Shown one piece after another: positions 37,007 to 50,600 of a stretch of 64,000 bases of DNA. The notes beneath the pieces were generated by a model. That model was given only the letters and a program-made list of their open reading frames with translations. It was not told the origin of the DNA and made no database searches. Location of the stretch: contig QANU01014370.1 of NCBI GenBank assembly GCA_003254905.1, forward strand, positions 45,256 through 109,255, written 5' to 3'. The first letter of the stretch is position 1. Each line of letters begins with the position of its first letter. This DNA is from Nissolia schottii (lineage: Eukaryota > Streptophyta > Magnoliopsida > Fabales > Fabaceae). Both the position numbers and the translations under genes were made by a program.

Positions 37007-37967
37007 GGTTTTCTTTTCTTTCTTCTTCGCACCACAAAAACTTCAGCTTCAACTGCTTTCTGATTTCCTTCTTGTCTCACTCATTAGGATCATTATTAAC
37101 AACATTTTTTAACAAAAATATGTTGCTTCATCAAAATTATTTTCTCTCTCTCTCTCCCCTTTTTAATTGTCATTTTTTATCAATCATTATTTATCATTTA
37201 ATTAGTTTGACAAATCGTTAAATTTTCTTCTAATTATATCTCTATTATCCTAATAATATCTAATAACTATGTTACTAGTTTACTTAGGGTTAATTTAATC
37301 AATATACTCTATATTTTTTTTTATCGAAGTGCTCATTAAATTATTTTTAATATGTGTGGGTTGTCAAAAATAACAGCAAAAAGTGAACGAATGAAGTAAC
37401 ATTTACTAACAAAGTTGATCCCAGTTGGTTTGGTAGATGGATGGATTCTTTAAGCATTTGTTTAAGGTTCAATTCCTCCCCATATGTATGAAAAAAAACT
37501 TTGTTAAAATAGATATAACCACATCAATAAAAAAAATCAAAATTAACGTTTTATTTATATGAATTTTTGTCTCCAATCTATTATTCTTTGTGTTGTGTGT
37601 TGATTAAAATTAAATTAATTAAATAAAATAGAACAAAAACTTCAATTAATTAATTTAACTAAGCTTGAGGTGCTCACGAGTTGGTTTTTGTTTGGATTTG
37701 AGTAGAATAAATTTAAATTAAAATAATCTGATTAATATCGAATTTATTCGGTTCATATGATCGAGTTATATTTAAAAATTATTTTTTTAAAGTTTTTGTC
37801 TCAATAACACCTAATAATAATATAAATCTTGATCATGAGATATTTTAAAATAGTTTAAATAAGTAAATGTCTTGAACAAATGCCAAAGAGAAAGAAAGAA
37901 TTATTTATTAACCAAAGTTTAGAAATAAATAAAATGAATAATTGATTAAATGATGGAGTTGGATATT

Positions 37968-38917
37968 TAAGTTTTTAGTTAAAAACCATAAATTTGATAA
38001 TCAAACACATATAATCAGCATGGTTCAATTGCATGTCTTGAAGTTGTTTGGTTACCCTAACCAATCCAAATTAATTTTATTGGTTTAATTTGAATTCTTA
38101 ATTTCAACTCAATTTAATCCAATGAACACTTCTAACTAATCTCTACATTTGGTTTTTACCCCTTGTATTTTATTTTTTTTATTTTACTTTGAAGTCCCTA
38201 ACGAGCAAATGAGAAGAGGGAAAATGAAGATAAATGAGGATCGAATTTTTGACTCAAATTTTATTACTCCCTAGTTACATGTGATGAAGAGATGTGTCAA
38301 TTAAGCTACAAGTCATTGCATTATTTATTTTATCTCTTTATATCCCATTTTAACCATTTTTTATCGTATAGAAAGGCATTTATACGATAATTAACTAGGC
38401 ATTACTTTTTTTTTGGTGTCTTCTTGTCTATATAACATTATAGTTTCATGTATTGAAGACAATGTTAAAAACCCATATTCTAAAGTGGAGAAATGAAGAG
38501 AAGCTTTAGAAAATTTATTATGTAAAGAAAATAGTGAAAACAACGTACATATTTATTTTATTTTCATTATCTTTTATACAAAATCCTAAAAGCAATGAAC
38601 AAAATAAAAATAAAGTGCTATTTTTTATTTATTATTTAAAAAAAAAGACTTCTAAAATCAAACGTACCTGTAATGTTCTTGTTTAAAGTTGTTTTATTAA
38701 ATGCTAAAAAATGTGCTTTGTATAAGTGAAAATACCAAAGTTAGGCTTAGTTTATAACACAATATATGGAGGTATTAATATAAAGACGGTTGTTACTTAT
38801 GTGTAGTCCCAATTCTTATCACACAACTCATCTACCGATCTTTTCTATTACAACCACTAACTACACTGTTGTGATATGTAGCATACCACTTCAGATAACA
38901 GGCTTTAATACAAAGTG
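37968..38917. repeat. Segment X1, paralogous to 58348-59307
   Basis: Shared long phrases include aatgctaaaa(a)atgtgctttgta and ccacttcagataacaggctt, plus the gttcaatt-to-gaattctt stretch near the start. The segments are in the same orientation and about 20.4 kb apart, one on each side of the tandem gene array. Both are non-coding. Confidence 0.75.
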
Positions 38918-39454
38918 ATAAGTAACCACAAATATAATCAAGTTGTAATAAAAAAAACAAACCACAAAATCAACTTAAATTCAATGTTTAATCCTTTTTC
39001 TTCAATTTTTCTTTAATCTTGACAGTCTTGAGCTTTGTTGTAGACTGTTCTTCATTAGCAACCACTTGAAATTGATCAGATTGCATGTATTAGGTCTGGA
39101 AAATTATCTTATGCTTGAGAAAGTTGGGCACAAAAGCTCCTTCAATAAATTGAATTATTAAGTTCTGAAAAGGCATAATAATAATAATTCATAAATTCAT
39201 ATATAAACCTTAGCTACAAATGACAATAGGGCATCCTAATATTCCAACCACAAACAATTTTTTTAAGAGATCCCCAACACGTCTTTTTGTATTTAGACTC
39301 CACTCAATAGGATTGACTAATCCAATTAGGACATTGATGAAAATTTGGAATAATTGTCAAAATGGTCATGAAAGCAAATTAGTAAGAAGTTAGAATTATT
39401 TAAAATAAAAAAAATATGCGTGTTGAGTGGAGAATCACAGAATCCAAAATGATA

Positions 39455-39658
39455 GGGTTAGTTTGGTTATATAGTGAGATTGTTGGGATTGATTTTTTTT
39501 TTTTTTTATAAAAAAAGTACTTTTTTATAATAAAAAAATACTTATATAATTTTAAAAGTATTTTGATACAACTTAAAATATTTTTTTATATGTTTTATCA
39601 AAAAAAATACCATATTAAAAAAAAAGCATTTTTATTATAAGCCAATCAAAACTAGCCC
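39455..39658. mobile_element. MITE with GGGYTAGTTT ends
   Basis: The left end gggttagtttggttatata pairs with the right end, which in reverse reads gggctagttttgattggctt. The interior is A/T-rich with aaaaagtactttttt palindromes. Size 204 bp. No target duplication is evident. Confidence 0.55.
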
Positions 39659-40374
39659 AGTGTTTTTGCATCACAGCTTTAAGAAATGATCTTCAAGAAT
39701 CTAAACGAAGACCAATGCAGCCAACATTGTTTACATGCACACCTATCTTGCTACCGTTTCTCTGTATGCTTTCCGTCACAATAATTTATTTTTACCAAAA
39801 CAAAGAAAATAAACATTAAAAATATGGAAGTAAAGCTACAGAATAGCAGTACTAATGAAATTTGCATCCTTACAATCTGGTTCAGTAAAACAAGAAGAAT
39901 GTAATTAATGATTACCATTGTTGCCCTCTAAATGTTATCCCTGAAAATGTGACTGCCTAAATCAACGTGTGTAAAAAAAGAATAGTGGCAAGTCTAATTT
40001 TCTATTTTTGGCGTAGCATCAATTGAATGTGTGTTATTTGTCAAGTTTCATGACCAGATAATTAGACCTAGTATGATTAAGAGGCTGTTAATTACAAAAA
40101 CACAATGAACTCATTCCTTTCCACTGCATCATACACCACCATAGCATCACCCAGCCATTCCATCTTCTTGTGGCATATGTTTCAATATGCTGTTCATTCA
40201 TCTTCAGTCTTTGGTATTTGTCTATCCTTTCCTTCATTGACTGTCTTCATAGGTATGATAGGTCCTCTAATAATGATTTTCTAGATATTATAATCAGTTG
40301 ATTGAATGAATATTCTTATTCTTTTCTTCTAGTATGGATAGTTTGATCCATTGAAGGATTGTGGTCGAGCCGTG

Positions 40375-40545
40375 GATTGCCCTTCAACAAGGTTGCATTA
40401 AATTGGTCCAAACATTTTTGGATCTGTACTCCAAACTGTTTAGCTTGACTTATTGAGAGATTGCCCTTCAACAAGGTTGCATTGAATTGGTCCAGACATT
40501 TTTGGATCTTTGCTCCAAAAGCGTTAAGCTTGGCTTATTGAGACC
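40375..40545. repeat. 84 bp tandem repeat, two units
   Basis: The unit begins gattgcccttcaacaaggtt and includes catttttggatct and cttattgaga. Unit 1 runs from about 40375 and unit 2 from 40459, with several mismatches. Non-coding. Confidence 0.85.
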
Positions 40546-40557
40546 TAACTCTTGATA

Positions 40558-42050
40558 CCAATTGATGGTTCAAGAGGGATTAGAGGGGGGGCGGTTTGAA
40601 TATAAGTTCTAGTTCTTGCACACTTTAAAAATTTTCGTTAGTCCAAATTCTCCTGATACTTAAGGAGATACGTTCACTAAAATCTCTCAGTTTCTAGGAG
40701 ATAAGTCTAAACAGAAAGACAATTTAAAGGAAAACAGATAACAAGAACAGAGATGAGAGTAGAAATCATCACACAGAGGATTTATCATGGTTTGATTCCG
40801 GTGTGGAATCTACATCTAGTCCCCACCACAAATGGTGAGTTTTTCTTCACTAATCAAAGTTCTTTACAAACTCCAATACCAATTACAGAATAAACTAATA
40901 ACTCAAGCTTACTCTCTCAAATACAAATTCCAAACAAAAATTACTATTTTCGAGAATTGAAAACTAATCTTTAGCTTACTCTACTAATAAGAGTTTCTTA
41001 AATGTCAAAACACTCAAAAGCAAAGAATGATTAAGGCTTTTACCAAATCTCTCAAGGATTCACTCTTGTCCTTTTCACTCTCAATCAAACAAGGAACGAA
41101 TCCTAAAGAGGATAAGCTCCCTAGGAATTATCAAGATATGCAGTGAGTAATATAAGAAAAAGAGTGTGAAGAGTAGTGCTTAATTAAAAATCTGAAACAC
41201 TTAATAAACTAATTAGACATTTCAAACATTGTTTTTCATCACATATAATTTCAAGAGTTATTTTATATCATAAACCAACGATCTCTCCCTTGATGATAAA
41301 CATAGAACTAAATATAAAGAGGTTAAAGAAGTAACTTTAGAGTTACCTCGCTCACTTTGAAAAGATTTCTCCTCCTTAATTTTTGAATAGTACCTCCCCC
41401 TTAATCCAACCATTGTGCTCCTCTAAAACTTTTGTTCTCATTCCATTACGTGGAAGAGAAGTTGTGTTTATTAGGGAGATTTTTCTGTGTGTTCTATGTT
41501 TTCTTGATTCCTTTGTGAAAGGTCTGCAAGAGACTTAGATGCTCTCACTTGGAGAGATAGAAATGTAGCCCTTTCTTGCTCTCCTCCTTTAATGGAAGGG
41601 AGATTCAAGTTGGGTCACTACACACGCGAGCAGTGCTTTTAAAAATTCAGTTCTAGAGTTTTTGCCGTTGCATTACTCCAGTAGTGCCAGCACTACTCGA
41701 GTAGTACCTCCTAATTTGCACTGTGATGATAAAAATGCTATAACTTTTGTTACAAAATTTTGAATGATATGATTAAAGTCTCCAATTAAAGCTAAGAAGG
41801 AGATCTTCAACTTTGTAGTTGAAGCCAATACGAAATTCATCCATCTTCAAAATGAACACCCTGTAACAAAGACTAAAATCATTTCAACACTTCAAAATAG
41901 CTATTTTTGTTCAATCTTCTCCCTGAGGTCCTTATTCCTAAAATCTAGGGAACAAACACCTAAAACTATCCTAAAATGCATGAAATGACCTTAAAACTAT
42001 ATTCAAAAAGCAAGTAAAATAACTCTCATTAGAGAGTTATCATTGATTTT
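40558..42050 (-). mobile_element. Probable degraded LTR-type retroelement sequence
   Basis: The left edge (taccaattgatggttcaaga, then a G-run) and the right edge (gagagttatcattgatttta) are suggestive of paired ends of a non-coding plant retroelement: tgataactctc at one end, in reverse, and accaattgatgg at the other. No coding domain remains. Confidence 0.3.
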
Positions 42051-43670
42051 AAGATTTTTTTAATTTATGAATTATATTTGGGCAGGAAAATGTTTCTTCT
42101 GGGAGTGACATGGGTCAAGTTGTGCTAGTGAGACTATTTGTTGCAGAATGTGGAAGCTGAGATGCTTACTGTTATTCATGAAACCAAAAAAAAAAAGATG
42201 ATTACTGTTTGTTTAGGCAGGAAATTTTTTTTATGAGAGATTGACACTTGGGTAGGTAGTGTTAGTGAGTTTTTATGATTCATAAATTAATAAGGAAGGT
42301 ATTAATTTTGGTCATGCTCATTTTTACGACGCTTATTTGTTCAACATCTAATAATCTCATGAATAAGATGAAAGCTAGTGGACCCATTTTTACTCAGGCT
42401 AGTGTGTCTAAATATGTTGTAGTAGAGTAAAACTGTCAACATGGGACGAGTCTGATGGCTGACCTAAATAGTAAAGAAAATTGATAGGTGAAAACAAAAG
42501 AAACAAGAGTTAAAATGTAACAAACTGGTTTGAATTGACTCGGCTAAATAAAGTCAACCCAATTCATTTTGGGCTAGCCCAATTACCCAAACACATTTTT
42601 TTAAAAACAAATTAACACTTTTTTTTTTGGTCAAAAGTAAACATTAGGACCAACCTTTATTTGGTTGGAGTGATTAGGAGCTCTAGCTCTTTATCTCATA
42701 ATCTCGAGTTCTAGTCATAGAAATGAAACAATATGTGCTGGGAAATGAGGCTTTCAGTTCCTCAAATCGAATGTTAGTGAGCTAAATGTCAACCAAATAC
42801 TTTTGGTTAAAGACCAAAGAAAACCATTAATGCAAGTGCAAATATGTGTCAAATGATTCAAATTAGGATTGCGAGTTCATTTTGAAGGATAAATTTTAAA
42901 TATGGTTTTTTTTAATACCATTTCTTGTTCATTTTTAAGCCAAGATGAACCATTAGTTAGATATAGCAAGAGAAAGACTCAAATGTGTTAGAATAGAAAA
43001 CAAATTAAATGACATTTGAACAACTACAATGAGAAAGGGAAGCCTAAGTGAAGAGAATATAAGTGGAGCACCTATAAATTTGTCTTAAAATTGAGTCAAA
43101 ATTCACTTGTATGATTTCTCACTTATCACAATGTTGTAGATCTCCATGAATATTGGGCTCCCTTTTCCGTTTTTGGACTCTATTCTCATAATATTCTTGT
43201 ACATGAATTATTAGGTTCCGAATAAAACTAGATTCAATAGTCAAGCCGAAAGACATAACGAAACATGGTTAAGTTCTAAAGCCAAAGGAAACCTCTTAAC
43301 ATACATTGGAGTATGGTATACAAACGAAAGGTTTCTAAGAAAGGCTTGCTGAGATATTGATCTCAACAAAAAATTTCTCAAAATATTCTCTAAAGTTTTC
43401 AAGGCTCATTTATAAAATATAAAGCATACATATATATATGATTGGAAGCATTTCTACCAAGAGGAAGCCACTCCATGCTATCGATCCAATCGAACCCTAC
43501 ACACCATTGTTATACCCTGCCAACATGAACAAGCACACAAAAGTACGTAACGTCGAGAAAATTGTGACATCATACTTAGTCCAAACTTAACTAACGTGAA
43601 ACTTCACGTTACATACTTACAACACTTGAAACCCAACACTAGGTCGTGTCTTATTGTAATTATGACAACC

Positions 43671-46652
43671 CTAGTTACCTTGGTTTATCTCTTTATTGCC
43701 TTGACCAGCGGTTGAATTCGATGAGATACCTAGTTGGAGCTCTAATGACGGCGGCAAGTTGTTAGGTCCTAGTGTCCTTCTGATTTGTATCGATGGTTGA
43801 GTCGTGCCATGCATTCCCATTCTCATCTATATTCGAAGAAATTCATTGCTTAAGTTAAAGAAGAAAAAAAAAATCAAAATTACAATTACGTACCATTATA
43901 AAAAACAACTACACACAAATAACTATATATATGTATGTATGCATGCATGTGTGAGTTTGTGGTTATGTACCCTAACATTCCTCAATGCTTCATTTTCCCT
44001 TTGAAGATGTTGGCAATAAAGGTACTGCAATCCTATTCGTTGCTGCAGACTAGGAGCCTAAAAAGAACAAAAATGGTAGAAAGAGAAAAAGTTAGAAGCA
44101 TCAATCTATATCCAAAGAAATTCATTGCTTGGTTTAATGATGAGCAATCAATATTTAAGTTATCATTGCAACAAAAACAACATATATGTATATCAATATG
44201 TACCCTAGCCTGCCTTGCCACCTCTTCTAGCCGTTCAAGACAACGAGGATAAAGGTACTGCAACAATCCTTGTCGCAGTTGTTGCCGATAATGACGATGA
44301 ACCTGAAAAAGGAAAAATCATGAAATAAAAGAAGAGAAATAATTATAATGATATAATTATTTTGAGTTCTAAAGCCTTTGTTGCAATTAAGGAGGACCAC
44401 TATTTTTACATACAATCCCTCTTAATCCTAAATTTTGTAAGCAACTAGTGAGAAGCTAAAATTTTACTTATAGCAACAATGTTTTAATTATAATGTTTTA
44501 ATAATCCCACCATGCACAAACCTTTTTACAAGGGTAATTTAATTTTCTGAGAAATATATATAGTTTATGTGATTGAAATGCTTCTAAAAGTATTATTTAG
44601 TTCGCACTGAATAACATATTGGGAACTCATGGAAGTCATCAATCATAAAATACTTCAAACACTGTTATATCATAACTTAAGAAAGTATAGTTGAAATATT
44701 CCTTTACTTAAATTACAAGATGCTAAAACAAACATAGGTTTTTGCACCAAAATAAATAAATAAATAAGAGTTATATACCCGTCTAGTGTTTCCTTGCTGG
44801 GTTTGATTGGATGACCCCACAACAAGATTAGAAGAACTTGCTCCTACTTCAGAATGCATCGCTTGTTGAAATTGTGCATTCCTATATATACACATATAAA
44901 TTTAAGGCAATGGACATTAATGCAAAAAAGGAAGATGTTAAAAAATAGATAAAATTGAATACTCATGCTAATTAATTACCCCATAAAGCCAAGGGGTGGT
45001 TGAACTTGTGGTTGCTGCCATTGCAAATTGGGATTATTTGGCCCTTGTTGATTCAAAGGATGCATTATTGGTGCTCCATTGGTAACCCTATGACCATTCT
45101 AAATGACAAGCATATAAATTAAAATTGTAATCTTATTAAGACAAACATGGCAAATTCTAGCCTATATGTTTGAAGATACGCAAGATATATCCCATATGTG
45201 TTAATTAGTGTTTGGCAAGCGTCTCGCGACAGAAAATACGGAGATGCGAAGACAATAGAATTGCGTCCTTGCTTCCCAGTTTTTGGAGTTACAGAAATTA
45301 ACTTAAAAATCAACCCTGAACATGTGTATCATTCCTTTCTAGATGTTAAAAAATTATCTCAAGATAAGAACAAGTTAAAAGTTTAATGTTTTAATATTCT
45401 TCTCTAAACATGTTTTTGTTTGTGTATAGTTTGCTTTGCAATGATACATGCTACTTTCATACTTACCAATGCGCGCGCTGGCTGAATTCTAGTGGCGTGA
45501 GCACTTGGAGAATGTTGCCTATGAAACTCAAGCATTGAGATTTGAGTATTGTTATTGCAAATGTAGTTTGCAATTGAGGCAACATAAGATAATGACCCTT
45601 CATCGTTGTTGAGTAAAAATGGAGGAACAACAGAAGATGCATATACATTGTTGTTGTGTGCTTGTGGTCTATTAGTAATTGGACCTCCATAATTGTTGCT
45701 TGAATATTGAGGATTTAGTGCAGATATAGCCCCATGGGTTCTTCTCATTGTCACATTTCCAAATCTGAGTTTAATTTGACATGATCATTTTATTTATTAC
45801 TAATTCAACTGCAATATTATATGTTTCCATGATACATCATAAATCTTACACTTTTCATAGAAAAATATTCTTCAGTAACTAGAATTGTAGAAATTTATCC
45901 TAAAATTGTACTAGTTGTGTAAACTCTCAAAAGAACTAGAAATTTATTGACACGTACACACATTTTCAAACCTTTCTAAAAGAAAAGAAAAAAGAGACAT
46001 TTTCAAACACTGTAGAGATTTTCACCTTGCGGTAATTGGTATTGCAGGGTTGGATGATGACCCTCCATAGTTATCCTGCCAAAATATTTGATTCATATAG
46101 TATTTAAAGATTGGACCAATTTGATGTTTATATACATTGAATTTCATATCGAGTTTTCCTTAATACAATATTTTCTTCCATGTTGCAAATGATGAAATTA
46201 AGAGTGTGCAAAACAGAGCATATATATAAGATTCAAACCAAGGCTTGATGGTCAATGATAACAAGTTCAATATTCAAGTTAAAATTTGAAATGATCTATA
46301 TTTATAAACAAATAAAATATGATACTTTTATGAGCTGCGTTAATATTGACATTTTCTACATACCTTTTTCTTGAACATGAAAGATCAATATATTTTTAAT
46401 AATCCAATGTTTTGGTTGAAGAAAAGTTTGTCCCAATTTAGAAGTGGAACAGGTTTTTAAACTTGACAAACACTTGCATCTTTCTTTAAACTAGCACAAT
46501 TTTAAAGATTGTTTCATTTGTTAGCAAAATTCAACACCTAATATATATATTGTAAGCCAGTAACATTTTATCTTCCAATATTTTTTCTAATAAAAAAATA
46601 ATTCAAGCAATTAAGGGCATACCTCACGAGAATCACTTCCTCCAATTGACAT
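43671..46652 (-). CDS. Copy B: intact member of an unrecognised gene family, Asn/Gln/Pro-rich protein with C-terminal EAR-like motif
   Basis: I do not recognise the family. Eight exons, all GT/AG with consistent phases: 46623-46652, 46026-46075, 45467-45764, 44980-45098, 44779-44881, 44204-44302, 43971-44057 and 43671-43826, giving 313 residues. Residues 1-200 are low in complexity and rich in Asn, Gln, Ser and Pro, as in disordered transcriptional regulators. Exons 6 and 7 encode two related helical modules (RQQLRQGLLQYLYPRC and LQQRIGLQYLYCQHLQ), the second continuing as a heptad-like RENEALRNVR. Exon 8 carries LELQLG near residue 290, an LxLxL EAR-type motif that in plants often recruits TOPLESS co-repressors. 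I infer a nuclear regulator, but see no DNA-binding domain. It may also continue past the stop if GTAACT at 43678 is used as a donor. Confidence 0.65.
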
Positions 46653-46898
46653 AATGAATGTAGGGTACAACAGAAAGTTCCTAAAATATGTACAAAAATA
46701 TAAAAATAAAATACTTAAAATTTTCAACTCATGTTCAAGATCAATATATGTTTTATATTGTCATGCATAATGCTAGAACAAAAGTAGTATTGTTGATAGA
46801 ATAAGCCTTCCTTTGGATACTCTAAAGATTTTAGAGTCTCACAATGCTAAGGAATAGGACCAAGACCTGTTTCTAAAAGAAATGAAAACATAGAACCC

Positions 46899-47029
46899 GG
46901 GACATTTTGTCCCGATTTAAAAAATAAAAAAAATGAAAACAAAGATCACAAGAGATAAAGTCCCGATTTTGGAAAACCATAAAGAAAGAAAATTACCAAC
47001 ATTGAAATTGGGACATAGAGTCCTGATTT
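46899..47029. repeat. Three repeats of a gggac/gtccc-gattt motif upstream of copy B
   Basis: gggacattttgtcccgattt (46899-46918) and gggacatagagtcctgattt (47010-47029) flank a partial copy, agtcccgatttt (46960). The first is a perfect GGGAC/GTCCC palindrome. They lie 250-380 bp upstream of the start codon, in the putative leader or leader intron. Confidence 0.6.
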
Positions 47030-47449
47030 CCAAACAGTACCACATGTCTATAAATATCCAAGAACACCACAATCTGGTAAATTTACTCTTCTAAAACCAT
47101 AATCTAAGGGGGAAAAAAAAATCCTTGCTTCTTCTACTACCCATAAAACACACAGAAAAATTGATTTTATTCCTATTATATTGATATTAGGTACGCATTT
47201 GCATTGATGATAAATTGAAAATTCATATCAAATTAAGAATTCTTCTTAAATTGAACTCGTTCTATCATAATCAAACCAAGAAATATTTCCAAGAAACAAC
47301 AGAGAATAGATTTGAATTTTGAAAAGAATATGAATTAAAGTTTATATCACATGAAATGATTTATTTTGAAGAAATCCAGAAAAAAAATTTCTACATATCA
47401 GATGCTTTATGTGTACCTTCAACAAAAACATGAATTACAATGTTAGGCA

Positions 47450-47640
47450 AAGAATCGAAGAAAAATACAGGAGAGTGAGAGCAGAGAGTAGAGAGAGAAC
47501 CGTGGGTTTTTCCTTTTCACTATACTGTGTCTAACGTGTGTGTACAGTGTACCTATCTAACATCTTATATCTGATTTCTTCCGGCCAGGTAAGAATTGTC
47601 TAGACGCTGGTAATTCTTTTATTGTTTAGAAACTGCTAAT
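47450..47640 (-). promoter_or_regulatory. Putative promoter/leader region of copy B
   Basis: This stretch (gtagagagagaac, then tttttccttttcact) is clearly related to 55.85-56.03 kb, which is the equivalent place upstream of copy C, while most intron sequence between the copies has diverged. That makes it the best candidate for the shared 5' end of the genes. No TATA box can be fixed. Confidence 0.4.
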
Positions 47641-50600
47641 TTCATCCCTTATTACATTTTAATTCTCAATTCATTGTACCAATGATAATATATTGCACCA
47701 CTTAATAGAAAAAAATTTATGTTTTCATTGTTTCTTTCATATTAGGGTCCTTTATGTGCTCACGCGCACACACACATATATATGCCTGAATATATTGACC
47801 GCAAATAAATTGATTTTTTTTCTATTGACTTATTTTTTTCACTTCTTAATAATTGCATTTAAAATTAAAATGATCATTAATTATTTTCATATATTAATTT
47901 TGGTCAAGCTTGGTCTTAAAATGCTTTTTTGTTCAACGTCTAATAACTCCACTTAAATGAGACAACGACCGGTGAATATATTTTATGTTTATCCAACCCA
48001 GCCTCATTTGTCAAATTATTTTACAACTGAGTAGAATTGTCAAAATAGGACGAGTCCAATGACATGCCCAAATAGCCAAAAAATCAGTTGATCAAGCTAA
48101 ACAAACAAGAGTCAAAACGCAACCGACTAGCCTGATTAGGCTCGGCTCAAATTGAGACAAACCACCTCAGGTCGAGCCAGTTGAATTACCCAAACATATT
48201 TTTAAAACAAAAATTAACATTTTTTGTCAAAAAAATGAACAATGCAATTGTATATATGTATTTATTTCAGATCGGTAAATTCACACCAAAACCCAACACA
48301 AGAGGTGTGATAAAATTAAAAACAAAAAATAAATTAAATATTTACTTGGGAGTATACTGACGTAAATTTAGAAAAATAATTTTTAGAAATATCATTTGTA
48401 ACTTTTTCGATTGTTGTAAAATTTCCATCGCAACTTTTGCCGCAGTAAGCCATTTTTCTAGTAGTAATACAAATCAAGACTTTGGTTATCCCATCATCCT
48501 TAATATATTATTGAGTATTTTGGCTTCTCCGTTCTAAAGTAGTTAAAGTGAAGTGTGAACCTTATGAAATTTGGGATTTATGTGATTGTTAGTTTTGAAA
48601 TATGACTTTGTAATTGATTAGTTTGCTAACTATAAAAGTGACTTTTTTCCCATTACTTATGAATTGTAAACGTGTTAAGTTATACAATTTGTGATTTTAA
48701 GTCTCAAAAGTTATTAAAAAATTTACATATCAACACAAATAAATTCATGTATTACTTTAAAATCATTTTCTTTATAATAAGCGACATTTGCATTTTGGCG
48801 CTTTGCTTTTATAAGCCCCCAATTATGTTTTAGTGATCTCACACTTTTGATGACCTTGGTATTGGGTACCGAGAAATTCTTACATGGTCACAATAATAGT
48901 GGGACCTGCTATTTTTATTATATGTCTCACCATATATTTATGGGTCCCACTAAGTAGGGACCACTTTTATTGAGTGTGTGCTCAAATGCAAGGTGTTATG
49001 AATTTCTTGTAAGTATCTTGAATCTTGTCATTTGTAATTGTCTATACAAATAATTGTATTTTATTTGTCAAAATGGCATTTTTCATTACGTAATAATGAA
49101 TTGAAACTTTATGTTTGGTTTCGATTTTAATTTTCACATTATTTTGTCATGCTGTCAAAACAAAACAATTTTATTTTATGCTTATACATTTTGTTTTATT
49201 CAAGTATTTTGTACACAAAATTCAAAGAAAATAAGGAACGGACTAAAAACATAAAACAAAACCATGAAATAGAAATAAAAACTAAATAGATCATTATCTT
49301 TCTAAAGTACGACTAAATTGATTTTAGAGTTAGAAAATCTTGGTTCTAATTTTTCTAATAAGATCAAAATGTATTTTTACAAGTTCGGCCTGTATGAATC
49401 CAATGTGTTTTAATTGTGATTATAAAGTTTCACGTTAGTTAAGACTGAAGTATATAAGTGAATAGTTTATTTTAAATGACTTACAAATTTATTGTCTTAA
49501 ATTTTTATTGGTGTTTGACTCATTTTTACAATTTGTTATTTTGCCCCTTACTTTATATCCATTTTTTAGAAAAACTAAAGGACTACAAGAAATACATATA
49601 CTTACAAATATATTAATTAGTTATATTAGTTGAGTAATTTGTATTCACTAAAATGTTTTATACTTTCCTTCAATCATGTGGTGTTATTTGAAAGATTTTT
49701 GAAGCAGTAAGGAGAAGACTCAACTAATTTTGCTTATGTGTCAGCACACAGTTGGATGATAGTGTAAAATATTTTTTACACTGTCATTTGATACAAATTA
49801 ATCTCATATTAGTATTAATATTCAATTTTAAAAAAAAAATATAGCTTGATTGACACAAAAGTGCATGTCAAGCCATTATTACTAATAAAAAGGTTAAAAC
49901 TATTTTTTGTCCTTAATTATATCTCCAATTTTGGCTTTAGTCTCTAGACTATTTTTTTTTTTTAATTTTAGTATAGATCCTTATAATTGTACTATACTAA
50001 ATTCATGGCGCTACCATTAAGTATGAGTCCTTATAGTTTTTAGAAAAATTCTTTTATGCATGTTTCATAAAAGNACTCGTAAACTCGTACGATTTTACGA
50101 GTTAACAAGCGATTTTGATAACTATGCTCGTAGGCATCTGGAATCTTGTCATTTGTAATTGTCTATACAAATAGTTGTATTTTATTTGTCAAAATAGCAT
50201 TTTTCATTACGTAATAATGAATTGAAACTTTATGTTTGGTTTCCATTTTAATTTTCACATTGTTTTGTCATACTGTCAAAACAAAACAATTTTATTTTAT
50301 GCTTATACGTTTTGTTTTATTCAAGTATTTTGTACACAAAATTCAAAGAAAATAAGGAACGGACTAAAAACATTAAACAAAACCATGAAATAGAAATAAA
50401 AACTAAATAGATCATAATTTTTCTAAAGTACGACTAAATTGATTTTAGAGTTAGAAAATCTTGGTTCTAATTTTTTTTTTTCTAATAAGATCAAAATGTA
50501 TTTTTACAAGTTCGGCTTGTGTGAATCCAATGTGTTTTAAGTGTGATTATAAAGCTTCACCTTAATTAAGACTGAAATATATAAGTGAATAGTTTATTTT

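Larger units (their letters stand above)
37007..43670. other. 6.6 kb gene-free region of repeats
   Basis: No host gene is supported. It contains a segment at 37968-38917 that is paralogous to 58348-59307, a MITE at 39455-39658, an 84 bp tandem repeat at 40375-40545, retroelement-like DNA at about 40.56-42.05 kb, and at 42.24-42.6 kb the first of three copies of an intergenic spacer of the gene array. From about 43.27 kb the sequence matches the 3' flank of copy C at 51.31 kb. Confidence 0.6.

Noticed and set aside
43935..44252. Plus-strand ORF of 105 codons
   Set aside because: It lies opposite exons 6 and 7 of copy B, whose splice phases and paralogs support the minus strand.
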